DNA from: Pseudopyrenochaeta lycopersici
Lineage: Eukaryota > Ascomycota > Dothideomycetes > Pleosporales > Pseudopyrenochaetaceae
Reading direction: 5' to 3'
DNA length: 48,898 bases
Assembly (NCBI GenBank): GCA_003313425.1
Contig: NHZP01000120.1
Location: forward strand, 1 to 48,898
The notes below the pieces were generated by a model. The model did not search any database. It worked only from the letters and a program-made list of their open reading frames with translations, and was not told the origin of the DNA. The position numbers and the translations under genes were made by a program. Within the stretch, counting starts at the first letter, position 1, and the number at the start of each line of letters is the position of its first letter. Below, in pieces: positions 21,231-31,449 of this stretch.

Positions 21231-21345
21231 GGGAGGGGGCTCCCCTCTTTTATATGTCGATGTCTATGCTGTCTTTGCCAAGAGACACTAGTCCCTAGCA
21301 GGCAATAATGTGCCCCTTCCATGCTGTCTACGTTCATAGACCAAT
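21231..21345 (-). promoter_or_regulatory. U13 promoter
   Basis: CCAAT at 21341-21345, CTAGTCCCTAG dyad, CATATAAAAG at 21248-21255, leader hairpin GGGGAGGGGGCTCCCC (21231-21246). Confidence 0.75.
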
Positions 21346-21538
21346 CACAGTACTGATTGAGAGAAAAGTGGGCAAGCAGTGATCATCTGACCCGCGACGT
21401 CCGTGCTCTGCTTTGCTTACAGGGGCTTTTGCCTCTAGCCTCTAAAGAGCCTAACCCTTCGGTACTCCCTCCAGTCGTGGCAACGCATACAATGTAAAGT
21501 GTCAGGGGTCAAGGAGCGCAAGGCTCCTGACCACTTGA

Positions 21539-21592
21539 CAACTTTCTAGTGAAAGGAATCATATATAGGCGGAACGCCACACTAGAAAGTTG
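21539..21592. other. Origin stem-loop, start of U14
   Basis: Full 13-bp arms; right half identical to the U1 origin. Confidence 0.8.
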
Positions 21593-21957
21593 AGTCGGGG
21601 CCCGTGCCCAACACGAGCCACATCTCCATGTGACCTGGGATCGCCTCCAGCCACAACAAAATTGGACTTACGCATTTTTTTATTTTTTTTTGATGTTCCA
21701 TCACAGGCCTCACGCCCTTACCAATACAGCTCCACACAACAAATCCTTCGTTTTTCGGATGGCCCTACCATTACAAAATCAGTAACTACACCTGATACTA
21801 ATAACAATTAATCTATCAACGTACTTCACCACAACGTACTAAATACAGCTACTACACAAAAATGTATTTCTCATCATAACAAGAGTACATAATAACTACT
21901 ACCTTAGTACACACCATACATAGGAATAAAGACCAGAAGAACTTACTGGTACCCATC

Positions 21958-22740
21958 TTACCAACAACTTCTGCAACTCAGCCATTGCACACGCAACGGA
22001 TGTATTTCTCCTACCGCATCGCTAATCCCAGTAAACCAATCCGACTTTAACGACCGCTTTATACCGGTAAAACAATTCGCCCAAACAAACCTGGACAAGG
22101 ACTCATCACATACCAATGCGCAGGGCTCACACCTCCTGTGCAGCGTGCATGCGCAGTCTACACGCGTACTATAATACCCAAAGCGCAGTTGATGGAACAA
22201 TGCCTCCACAACTTCGACATCCGGCCTCTGCCCCGACGGCGTTGTGACAAGAGGTAAAATGCGCTCCACGACCACATCCAGTGCCTCTACCGAAAGCTCC
22301 GCAAACACAACCTGGCTCCGCACTTGATCCCTAACCAACGTATCCACCTTGAGGACCAGGACCGACTGTACTCTACCGCCTCGTTCACAGAACTCCTTGA
22401 AGTCATCGAGACACACTGCGTGTTTAGGAGAAACGCATTCGCGAGGAAGCCACCCGCTCTCTTTTGTTAGCCATACGTCTAAGGCACCATCCGGCTTTAG
22501 ATGGCAGGTGAAAGAAATCAGTCGCTCCACCAGCCCTGTAACTCCGTAAGTTTGGGGAAACCCAACCAGAGGAGAGAGAAAACAGTACTTACTAGGAATG
22601 TGCCTCCGCACCTGTTCAATGTTTACAGCTGTCCCAGGGAAGGGGGAGCCCCTCTGACCCGGCCGAAGCTGGTCGACTGACAGTGATTTACTGTCACCTG
22701 TACCCTCCGCATTACTGCACTGTCCCAGGAGCGACCCCAT
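21958..22740 (-). CDS. U14: segment-family protein, 241 aa, one intron (intact copy of U1)
   Basis: Exon 1 is 22593-22740 and exon 2 is 21958-22535. The 57-nt intron has donor GTAAGT and acceptor TTACAG, phase 1. The intron is open in frame, so an unspliced 260-aa product is possible. Start M-G-S-L-LGQ; RPGQRGSPFPGT shared with U8. Exon 2: LVERLISFT, WLTKESG, PRECVSPKHAVCL, VLVLKVD, FAELSVEALDVVVERILPLVTTPSGQ, Cys cluster DCACTLHRRCEPC, WFTGISDAVG, WLSC. Confidence 0.8.
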   Translation of the reverse strand: MGSLLGQCSNAEGTGDSKSLSVDQLRPGQRGSPFPGTAVNIEQVRRHIPSKYCFLSPLVGFPQTYGVTGLVERLISFTCHLKPDGALDVWLTKESGWLPRECVSPKHAVCLDDFKEFCERGGRVQSVLVLKVDTLVRDQVRSQVVFAELSVEALDVVVERILPLVTTPSGQRPDVEVVEALFHQLRFGYYSTRVDCACTLHRRCEPCALVCDESLSRFVWANCFTGIKRSLKSDWFTGISDAVGEIHPLRVQWLSCRSCW

Positions 22741-22794
22741 CGCGTTATAAAAGAAGGGAATAAAAGAGAATGTTCAGTCCCTGCAAACATTCAC

Positions 22795-22916
22795 ACTCCA
22801 TGAACGGGGACATCCTCCCCTCTTATATACATCTCTGTCTTGCGCAATGCCAAAACACGCTAGTCCCTAGTCGGCAAAGGGCTGCTCACTCCATGACTCT
22901 ATGTCCATACACCAAT
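22795..22916 (-). promoter_or_regulatory. U14 promoter
   Basis: CCAAT at 22912-22916, CTAGTCCCTAG dyad, TATATAAG at 22824-22829, GGGGACATCCTCCCC leader hairpin. Confidence 0.75.
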
Positions 22917-23107
22917 CAGAAGCCTGATTGAAAGAAAATGCGGCAACCCAGCGTCATCTGACCCGCGACGTCCGTGCTCTGGCTTACTTAAGAGTGCAGT
23001 GCCCCTAGCCTACAAGTAGTCTAACACTTCGTTGTTCCCTCCAGTCACAGGCTCTGCTTACAGGTAAAGTGTCCAGGGTAACCAGCGCAAGGCTGGTGAC
23101 CACTTGA

Positions 23108-23161
23108 CAACTTTCTAGTGAAAGGAATCATATATAGGCAAAACGCCACACTAGAAAGTTG
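23108..23161. other. Origin stem-loop, start of U15
   Basis: Full 13-bp arms around GAAAGGAATCATATATAGGC. Confidence 0.8.
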
Positions 23162-23536
23162 AGGGAGGGTCTGTGCGCGAAATCCGCGCCACACCCAGCT
23201 GACCCAACGTGCCCTCCAGCCACAACAAAATTGGACTTAGCCAATTTTTATTTTTTTTCGACAGGATTGACGTTCCATCCTGAGGGCTCCCACCCTTACT
23301 GACTGACCTCCGCACCACAACTTCTTTAGTGTTCCTGCTTTCTGCGGGGCCTGTACGCTACCGTTAGTATATCGTAAAATGTACAATGACTTTATTTTGG
23401 GGGAAAGAAAATAAACCATATACTGTATAAAATACATACTTGCTGTTACAGGCCGTACTACGTCCTATCCTACTACTCAACACCTATCTCCATAGATTTG
23501 CTAGATATCTGTGTCTTACTCTTCCTATCGCTGTCC

Positions 23537-24322
23537 CTATACACAACTCAGCCAGTCTTCGCCTTCCGGCTGAACTTCTCCAACAGCGTCACTGATCCCA
23601 GCGAACCAGTCAGACCTTCCGAATGGCCATACCTCATAAAATCTATCCAGCCAGTGAAACCTCGATGAAATCCGTTGCGCACACGCACAAGGCTGACAGA
23701 TCCTATCGAGAATACATGCGCAGTCCACCCGCGTACTGTAGTACCCTTCCTCTAAAACGTAGAACAATCTACGTACCGTAACAGAAGAAGCAACCGCAGC
23801 TTGCCCACTAGGCAATGCGATAAGCGGCAGTACCCGCTGCAGAAACACATCTAGTGTCTCCAGAGAGAGGTCCGCAAATGCAACGCGGCTCTGCACTACA
23901 CCCCTAACCAAGGTATCCACCTTGAAGACCAGGAGAGACTGCCGGATGGGACCCTGTGCACAGAGTTCCTTATGAGCGTTTAAACACTCCGCGTGCTTCT
24001 GAGAAATACACTGTCGAGGGAGCTGCCCGCTCTCCTTGGTCAACCACGCGGATTGTCTCCCCGACAAATCGAAATAGAGAGTAAGAGATACTCCACGCTC
24101 CACCAGCTCTACTACTCCGTCAGTTTGGGAATCCCCAACTACTTCCGTGTCTAGAAGACAAAGACACTGACTGTGCACGTGATCTCTCACGCGGTGCAGT
24201 TCCACAGCTGTCTCTACAGACAATGAACAGGAACTCCCTTCCTGTAACGCATCCACAAGGGATAAGAACGTTCTTGCAGCACTAGGACCCGCCATAGTGC
24301 CCTGTCCAGAGCGCGACTCCAT
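23537..24322 (-). CDS. U15: segment-family protein, 240 aa, one intron
   Basis: Exon 1 is 24172-24322 and exon 2 is 23537-24108. The 63-nt intron begins GTCAGT, as in U3 and U20, and ends AGTAG; it is open in frame. Start M-E-S-R-SGQG. Exon 2: LVERGVSLT, WLTKESG, PRQCISQKHAECL, LLVFKVD, FADLSLETLDVFLQRVLPLIALPSGQ, Cys cluster DCACILDRICQPC, WFAGISDAVG, WLSC. Closest to U20 in exon 1. Confidence 0.78.
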   Translation of the reverse strand: MESRSGQGTMAGPSAARTFLSLVDALQEGSSCSLSVETAVELHRVRDHVHSQCLCLLDTEVVGDSQTDGVVELVERGVSLTLYFDLSGRQSAWLTKESGQLPRQCISQKHAECLNAHKELCAQGPIRQSLLVFKVDTLVRGVVQSRVAFADLSLETLDVFLQRVLPLIALPSGQAAVASSVTVRRLFYVLEEGYYSTRVDCACILDRICQPCACAQRISSRFHWLDRFYEVWPFGRSDWFAGISDAVGEVQPEGEDWLSCV

Positions 24323-24369
24323 CGCAATGTAGTAAAAGAACTACATAGTGTAAAACATGTCCATGAACA

Positions 24370-24483
24370 CAGCAGAGACGCTGTTGTAGTTATATACATC
24401 TCGGTCTTGCGCACCGCCAAGAGAGCCTAGTCCTTACGAGGCAGGGTCCCGCCCATTCCATGTAGTTATATCCATACACCAAT
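24370..24483 (-). promoter_or_regulatory. U15 promoter
   Basis: CCAAT at 24479-24483, TATATAA at 24391-24396, leader hairpin AACAGC...GCTGTT left of the TATA. Confidence 0.7.
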
Positions 24484-24674
24484 CAGACAACTGATTGATA
24501 AAAAGAGTGGCAAAACATGAGTCACCTGACAACATATCCATGTTCTGCTTTGCTTACAGGGGGCAATGGCAGTAAACTCTAAAGAGTTTAACGCTCCGCT
24601 GTTCCCTCCAGTCACGGCCAAAGCCTACGTGTAAAGTGACAAGGGTAAGGAGCGCAAGGCTCCTGACCACTTGA

Positions 24675-24716
24675 CAACTTTCTAGTGAAAGGAATCATAT
24701 ATACACAAGAAAGTTG
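24675..24716. other. Origin stem-loop, start of U16
   Basis: Same right half as U13 and U18 (TCATATATACACAAGAAAGTTG from 24694); the left arm belongs to U15. Confidence 0.8.
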
Positions 24717-25119
24717 ACAGAATGGGCCCGTGCCCATCACAACCCGTCTGTGCGCAGAACCCGCCACAGCTAACGTGACCCTGCGTGACTGTCAGCCACA
24801 GGGAAATTGGACTTAGCCAATTTTTTGAAGACTCGATGTTCCATCCTGAGGGCTCCCACCCTTACTAACCAAGCTCCGCCATACAAATTCTTTGTTACTC
24901 TTCCTACTGCCGTATAACCCCTACATTATAACGTTAGTATATATTAGACTAAATAGTAACTCAATTTTCAAGGAAAATAAATAAAATAAAAGACATATAC
25001 AACACATACTTGCTATTCAAAAATCTACACCCATAACCATAGCTTTAAAGGCGCCACCGGTCCCTTACTAAGACATGACACTGACTGAATACGTCCTCCT
25101 ATAACAACCTGCCTATTCT

Positions 25120-25904
25120 TCATAGCCGGCACGTTAACCACTGCTCTCCTTCCGGCTGCATTATCCCTACTGCATCACTGATCCTAATAAACCAATAAAG
25201 CTTTGACACCGGCCTTACAGAAGAAAATCCTTCTGAACGATTAAACCGCCGTTTTTCATAAGACACTGACTCGCACTCTTTGCAACGCTTATCGAGCTTG
25301 CACCCGCAGTCCACGGAAGTTCCATAACACCCAAGGTCTAACCCGTAAAACACTGTAGTAACAACAGAGACATCCGCCGTCTTGCCGGAGGGCAATACGA
25401 GAAGAGGTAGGACGCGCTGCACAACCACCTCCAGTACCTCTACCGAGAGCTTCGCAAAAGTAACATGGCTCCGCACCACCCTATCCTGATGGAGCGCCTC
25501 CACCTTGAGGACCAGGAGCGACTGCCGGGTAACCCCCTCTGCACACAGTTCCTTGTGGTACTGTAAACACTCCGTGTGCTTCTGAGAAACGCATTCGCGA
25601 GGAAGCCGTCCACTCTCTTTGGTCACCCACCAAGATTGTCTCCCCGACAAATCCAAGGAGAGAGTGAGAGAAATACCGCGTTTCATGAATACTGCACTCA
25701 TGTCAGATAGGCTCCCCTACTGCCATCGCCAACGACACAAAGAGATCACCTACCCGGCACGTGACCCCTCACTACGTTAAACTCTGCCTCTGTCTCTACC
25801 GACACCGCGCAAGAAGATCCTTCTTGCAGCCCATCTATCGTCGATGGGAGGATAGGGGTGCCAGCGAAACCCGCCTCAGCCTCTTGCCCAGTGTGCGATG
25901 CCAT
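25120..25904 (-). CDS. U16: segment-family protein, 240 aa (copy 2 of the U13 segment)
   Basis: Exons 25754-25904 and 25120-25691, the same structure as U13 shifted by 4723 bases. The encoded protein is the same as in U13 and the unit has the same 1587-bp length. I saw no difference in the parts compared. The preceding unit is different from that before U13, so the copy was joined independently. Confidence 0.78.
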
Positions 25905-25953
25905 CGCAGTGTAGAAAAGATGAAACTACACAAAGTAGAACACTCCGTGCGCG

Positions 25954-26068
25954 GGGAGGGGGCTCCCCTCTTTTATATGTCGATGTCTATGCTGTCTTTG
26001 CCAAGAGACACTAGTCCCTAGCAGGCAATAATGTGCCCCTTCCATGCTGTCTACGTTCATAGACCAAT
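25954..26068 (-). promoter_or_regulatory. U16 promoter
   Basis: Same elements as U13: CCAAT 26064-26068, TATA at 25974-25978, GGGGAGGGGGCTCCCC leader hairpin. Confidence 0.75.
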
Positions 26069-26261
26069 CACAGTACTGATTGAGAGAAAAGTGGGCAAGC
26101 AGTGATCATCTGACCCGCGACGTCCGTGCTCTGCTTTGCTTACAGGGGCTTTTGCCTCTAGCCTCTAAAGAGCCTAACCCTTCGGTACTCCCTCCAGTCG
26201 TGGCAACGCATACAATGTAAAGTGTCAGGGGTCAAGGAGCGCAAGGCTCCTGACCACTTGA

Positions 26262-26314
26262 CAACTTTCTAGTGAAAGGAATCATATATAGGCTGCGCCA
26301 CACTAGAAAAGTTG
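26262..26314. other. Origin stem-loop, start of U17
   Basis: Right arm CACTAGAAAAGTTG has an extra A, as at the start of U3. Confidence 0.75.
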
Positions 26315-26705
26315 TCAGAGGGGCCTGTGCGCGACCCGCACCGCCACCCAAAAATGAACTTAGCATTTTTTTTTTCGAGAGATGGTGTTCCATCCCAAGG
26401 GCGCCCACACCCTTCCTGACCGAGCTCCGCCAAATAACCATTCCTCTTCGTGCGACGCACAACATAACACTTACTACGTATAAAATACACAACTCCTACT
26501 CAAAAGAAAAGTAACGAATAACCGCTTTTCTTTACAGCAGAAGAAAATAATGTACACATCATACTATTATAAATCATGAATGCTTACTATACTAGTATAC
26601 AATCCGTTACATAAAATGACCTGAATAGTAGGAACCCAACTGCGCACCCCATGCACACATCCGTGAAGCCAACTTACTAGCAGCAACAACGGTTACACCA
26701 AAAAA

Positions 26706-27347
26706 CTACACCTGCTTTACTACTTGCTCTAGAATAAAGGCATCGCAATTAGCAAATACACTACATTGAAACAGGATAATCGATCTTACCGTGTCTGCCC
26801 TACACGAAGTAGAACTACGAGACTCAAAGGCACCAAGCTTGAAAAGGCCAATCGCTAATTCAAACTCCGCCAAGTAAACACTGGCATCTACCAGTGCCTG
26901 TAAAGATTCCAGAAGACCGACAGCCGGCCGAAGCGCACCAGACGCACCAAGACTGTTCAGCGTCCCAGTAGTCTTCGACGTGACAGTAGTATCCGGCATC
27001 GCCACACGAGGGACCTCGACAACACCGCCGCCACTGGAACACTCTCGTGATGTGCGTCCACCAGTAGAATTCGCTTTAACTATGCCACTCCTAGTTCCCT
27101 GGAGTGCATCCCTCGAGGTCAAAACCAACTTATACGCTTCCATCGCCCCGCTCTCACAGGATCGACTGAATCCTCCGCCCTCACGTCCGTTCAGATCAAA
27201 GCCTACGACTTGAAAGGCCATTCCCTGACCCACTCTACGCCTCGGCACGCTGCACGTGATAACCGACCCATAGGGTGAACGCGGCTTCGCGCCCTGCTTC
27301 GCGCGCTTCGCTACCGAACGACCAACTATTCGCCGCGCCCGCGCCAT
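26706..27347 (-). CDS. U17: unrecognised protein with basic N-terminus, 213 aa
   Basis: The ATG at 27347 starts MARARRIVGRSVAKRAKQG, a strongly basic arm; the frame is also open 17 codons further upstream but without ATG. The remainder has a Ser/Thr/Gly-rich centre and a hydrophobic-helical C-terminal third (LLESLQALVDASVYLAEFELAIGLFKLG). Not a member of the segment family and without enzyme motifs. A basic arm plus mixed body would suit a DNA-binding or minor structural protein, but that is a guess. The leader is unusually long (about 235 bases from the TATA), so an upstream intron or exon is possible. Confidence 0.55.
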   Translation of the reverse strand: MARARRIVGRSVAKRAKQGAKPRSPYGSVITCSVPRRRVGQGMAFQVVGFDLNGREGGGFSRSCESGAMEAYKLVLTSRDALQGTRSGIVKANSTGGRTSRECSSGGGVVEVPRVAMPDTTVTSKTTGTLNSLGASGALRPAVGLLESLQALVDASVYLAEFELAIGLFKLGAFESRSSTSCRADTVRSIILFQCSVFANCDAFILEQVVKQV

Positions 27348-27582
27348 CTCTTTCCAAGAAGAACCAAACGGCCAACAGCCGATTCCCAAACGCGACACTG
27401 CGCTTTACAGAATGCTTCGCAACAAAGGACACCCCTTTGGATGGTTAGGGCGAGTACTCTGTATATCCACGTCCGTGAAACCACAACATAAATTGCGCCG
27501 ACTCCGTCTATGGCGGGGACAGCTCCACAGAGGAAAAAGGTAGTTATAAGATAACCACCCAGGAGAGCGGAGGGACCTCCCT

Positions 27583-27633
27583 TTATAGTTCCCACATAAC
27601 CGCACCTCCATGCATCTATATCCATAGACCAAT
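27583..27633 (-). promoter_or_regulatory. U17 promoter
   Basis: CCAAT at 27629-27633 and CTATAAAGG at 27583-27588. The CTAG dyad between them is missing, which shortens the promoter by about 40 bases. Confidence 0.65.
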
Positions 27634-27828
27634 CAAATCAGAAAACTGATCTACCAGAGCGGCACAGCAGCGTCATCTGACACGCCACGTCCGTGCTCTG
27701 CTTTGCTTACTAAGTGCATGGCCCCTAGTCTTATTCAAGACTACCGCTTCGCTACTCGTTCCACTCGCCGGCCCTGCTTAAGAGTAAAGTTGCAAGGGCT
27801 GGCAGCACGAGGCTGCCGACCACTTGCT

Positions 27829-27870
27829 CAACTTTCTAGTGAAAGGAATCATATATACACAAGAAAGTTG
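27829..27870. other. Origin stem-loop, start of U18
   Basis: The left arm is preceded by CACTTGCT instead of the usual CACTTGA, a U17-specific change. The right half matches U13 and U16. Confidence 0.8.
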
Positions 27871-28273
27871 ACAGAATGGGCCCGTGCCCATCACAACCCG
27901 TCTGTGCGCAGAACCCGCCACAGCTAACGTGACCCTGCGTGACTGTCAGCCACAGGGAAATTGGACTTAGCCAATTTTTTGAAGACTCGATGTTCCATCC
28001 TGAGGGCTCCCACCCTTACTAACCAAGCTCCGCCATACAAATTCTTTGTTACTCTTCCTACTGCCGTATAACCCCTACATTATAACGTTAGTATATATTA
28101 GACTAAATAGTAACTCAATTTTCAAGGAAAATAAATAAAATAAAAGACATATACAACACATACTTGCTATTCAAAAATCTACACCCATAACCATAGCTTT
28201 AAAGGCGCCACCGGTCCCTTACTAAGACATGACACTGACTGAATACGTCCTCCTATAACAACCTGCCTATTCT

Positions 28274-29058
28274 TCATAGCCGGCACGTTAACCACTGCTC
28301 TCCTTCCGGCTGCATTATCCCTACTGCATCACTGATCCTAATAAACCAATAAAGCTTTGACACCGGCCTTACAGAAGAAAATCCTTCTGAACGATTAAAC
28401 CGCCGTTTTTCATAAGACACTGACTCGCACTCTTTGCAACGCTTATCGAGCTTGCACCCGCAGTCCACGGAAGTTCCATAACACCCAAGGTCTAACCCGT
28501 AAAACACTGTAGTAACAACAGAGACATCCGCCGTCTTGCCGGAGGGCAATACGAGAAGAGGTAGGACGCGCTGCACAACCACCTCCAGTACCTCTACCGA
28601 GAGCTTCGCAAAAGTAACATGGCTCCGCACCACCCTATCCTGATGGAGCGCCTCCACCTTGAGGACCAGGAGCGACTGCCGGGTAACCCCCTCTGCACAC
28701 AGTTCCTTGTGGTACTGTAAACACTCCGTGTGCTTCTGAGAAACGCATTCGCGAGGAAGCCGTCCACTCTCTTTGGTCACCCACCAAGATTGTCTCCCCG
28801 ACAAATCCAAGGAGAGAGTGAGAGAAATACCGCGTTTCATGAATACTGCACTCATGTCAGATAGGCTCCCCTACTGCCATCGCCAACGACACAAAGAGAT
28901 CACCTACCCGGCACGTGACCCCTCACTACGTTAAACTCTGCCTCTGTCTCTACCGACACCGCGCAAGAAGATCCTTCTTGCAGCCCATCTATCGTCGATG
29001 GGAGGATAGGGGTGCCAGCGAAACCCGCCTCAGCCTCTTGCCCAGTGTGCGATGCCAT
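28274..29058 (-). CDS. U18: segment-family protein, 240 aa (copy 3 of the U13 segment)
   Basis: Exons 28908-29058 and 28274-28845, the U13 structure shifted by 7877 bases, with the same protein. Followed by the second capsid unit. Confidence 0.78.
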
Positions 29059-29107
29059 CGCAGTGTAGAAAAGATGAAACTACACAAAGTAGAACACTCC
29101 GTGCGCG

Positions 29108-29222
29108 GGGAGGGGGCTCCCCTCTTTTATATGTCGATGTCTATGCTGTCTTTGCCAAGAGACACTAGTCCCTAGCAGGCAATAATGTGCCCCTTCCATG
29201 CTGTCTACGTTCATAGACCAAT
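29108..29222 (-). promoter_or_regulatory. U18 promoter
   Basis: Same elements as U13: CCAAT 29218-29222, TATA 29128-29132, leader hairpin to the left. Confidence 0.75.
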
Positions 29223-29415
29223 CACAGTACTGATTGAGAGAAAAGTGGGCAAGCAGTGATCATCTGACCCGCGACGTCCGTGCTCTGCTTTGCTTACAGG
29301 GGCTTTTGCCTCTAGCCTCTAAAGAGCCTAACCCTTCGGTACTCCCTCCAGTCGTGGCAACGCATACAATGTAAAGTGTCAGGGGTCAAGGAGCGCAAGG
29401 CTCCTGACCACTTGA

Positions 29416-29469
29416 CAACTTTCTAGTGAAAGGAATCATATATAGGCGGAACGCCACACTAGAAAGTTG
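29416..29469. other. Origin stem-loop, start of U19
   Basis: Full 13-bp arms; right half the same as at U12. Confidence 0.8.
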
Positions 29470-29669
29470 ATTTCTGGCCTGTGCGCTCTCCGCGCCACAC
29501 CCCCAGGTGACCCAACGTGCCCTCCAGCCACACATGAATTGGACTTACGCAATTTTTTTTCCAAAAATTTAAAATGATTTTCCAACACAATGTATATTCT
29601 ATACCAATCCTAACTCCGTCTATCCCAAAACATAAAAAACTATACTAACTAAGTAAAACACAACCTGAT

Positions 29670-30731
29670 TCAGACACGGTAATACACCTTCGCAACAACA
29701 GCTTCCAATACACCTCCAACCCAGATCTGCCCTTTACCAGTACCATCGTCGTTTACAACAGAAGTAGGTGTTACCATAACCCACAACTGGAAGTGATTGT
29801 TATCAACGGGACGATTATCCTCCTCAATCTCAAACTTTAACGCTTCGTTGAGAGTCCAATGAGCTTTAATCCTCTGGACACAAGATGTCGCACCCGTCGA
29901 AGAGTGCGCACCGAACGCGGGCTGGGGTACACTGATATTTACAGTCGTACACCCCTTAGACTTAACATACCCAGGTTCACCCCTCTCGCCAATACTGTAG
30001 TCCACAGTACCAATAGGCCCACTAGTACCCTTCTTCGTGGAGCACTTAAAAATGGTCCCATCAGGAGAGTTAAGGGAGTGACTAAAGACAACCTTCCCCT
30101 CCATATCCACGCTCTCCCGCTTCGTATTCACTTCGTAGGGGCCGTCCGGGGTATCAAGCCCAGTCTCGTCAAGACGGTAAAGACGTTGTTGGTCCTGCTC
30201 TTTGCAGCCAATGAGAAAGTCACTCGGGACTCTATCCACCCCGGATTCAACACCGGCGAGATGACCTGGGTAACTGCGACACAGCACCGCGCTGAGCTCG
30301 AACCCAAAGGAATATGCGACCTTCAGATTGAGCGTGACACCTGTCACAACCACTTCTCGGCGTTTACGGTACTTGTCCGACAAGTAAGGCGCTGCCAACA
30401 TTGGGCCTTGCGGTGGGATCCCCATAGACACTGGCACCGCAAAATAACGCTGCTGATACTGCTCAGTGCTCGTCGGTGCGACGTAAAAAGGCCGCGCAGG
30501 GTACCCCGTCAGAACAACCGTCTGCTTCTGCCCTTGCTCCATTTCTTGGAGCTTCCGCTCCATACGAGCAAGCCGCGCTGTGCTAACGCCAGACCTCCGC
30601 ACCTTCGGTCGAAAGGCCTTACTGTACTTCCTCGTACTCCGTCCCGAAGAACCAGGCTTCGCTTTGGCCGAATAGCCTGAATAGCGCCCCTTCCGGCCAT
30701 ACCCATACTTACGTGATGTAGTGTAACCCAT
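29670..30731 (-). CDS. U19: putative capsid protein, 353 aa (second copy of U12)
   Basis: Same frame, start and protein as 18599-19660, shifted by 11071 bases; both units are 1607 bp. The duplication covers exactly one origin-to-origin unit. U12 is preceded by U11 and U19 by U18, so it is not part of a larger duplicated block. Confidence 0.65.
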   Translation of the reverse strand: MGYTTSRKYGYGRKGRYSGYSAKAKPGSSGRSTRKYSKAFRPKVRRSGVSTARLARMERKLQEMEQGQKQTVVLTGYPARPFYVAPTSTEQYQQRYFAVPVSMGIPPQGPMLAAPYLSDKYRKRREVVVTGVTLNLKVAYSFGFELSAVLCRSYPGHLAGVESGVDRVPSDFLIGCKEQDQQRLYRLDETGLDTPDGPYEVNTKRESVDMEGKVVFSHSLNSPDGTIFKCSTKKGTSGPIGTVDYSIGERGEPGYVKSKGCTTVNISVPQPAFGAHSSTGATSCVQRIKAHWTLNEALKFEIEEDNRPVDNNHFQLWVMVTPTSVVNDDGTGKGQIWVGGVLEAVVAKVYYRV

Positions 30732-30784
30732 ATTGCTCCACAAGCTGTCTGTCCAGACAGAAGAGGCGGGGGGAAGGACCCCTT

Positions 30785-30791
30785 TATATAT
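30785..30791 (-). promoter_or_regulatory. U19 TATA box; CCAAT block missing
   Basis: Same GGATATATAAAGG element and same absence of the CCAAT block as U12. Confidence 0.7.
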
Positions 30792-31022
30792 CCACCCATG
30801 TAGGACACAGAGTAATCTTTGCCAAGATACACTACTCCGTAGAAAGAGGCACACTGCCCACTCCATGTGTTCCCGCCTCCACGTGACAAAAAGGCTAGCG
30901 CTTACAGGGGGCAATGGCCCTAAACCCCAGGTGGTTTAACACTTCGTTGTTCGCTCCACTCACAGGCCCTGCTTACGTGTAAAGTGGCAAGGGTAACCAG
31001 CGCAAGGCTGGTGACCACTTGA

Positions 31023-31076
31023 CAACTTTCTAGTGAAAGGAATCATATATAGGCAAAACGCCACACTAGAAAGTTG
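31023..31076. other. Origin stem-loop, start of U20
   Basis: Full 13-bp arms around GAAAGGAATCATATATAGGC. Confidence 0.8.
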
Positions 31077-31449
31077 AGGGAGGGTCTGTGCGCGAAATCC
31101 GCGCCACACCCAGCTGACCCAACGTGCCCTCCAGCCACAACAAAATTGGACATAGCCAATTTTTGAGAGATGGTGTTCCATCCTGAGGGCTCCCACCCTT
31201 ACTGACTGACCTCCGCCATACAAATTCTTTACTACTCATACTACTGTAGTTAGCACAGATTCATACAGTATACAATGACTTTATTTTAACAAAAAATAAA
31301 AAAATTCGATACACAATCGTTACTTACAATTACCAAATATACCCAAACAAATTATCTCCATAAATATGCTAGGCACCCATCTCCTACTGAGATATATTAT
31401 TACCATTACATGGACACAGGGACTAGGTAATCTTACCATCACGATATTC

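Noticed and set aside
21038..21298. 86-aa plus-strand frame repeated in U13, U16 and U18
   Set aside because: Its presence three times only reflects segment copies. It is antisense to exon 1 and the leader and has no promoter.
27326..27625. Hydrophobic 99-aa minus-strand frame upstream of the U17 gene
   Set aside because: It has no ATG and runs through the promoter; the hydrophobic stretch is probably chance, although an unseen exon there cannot be excluded.
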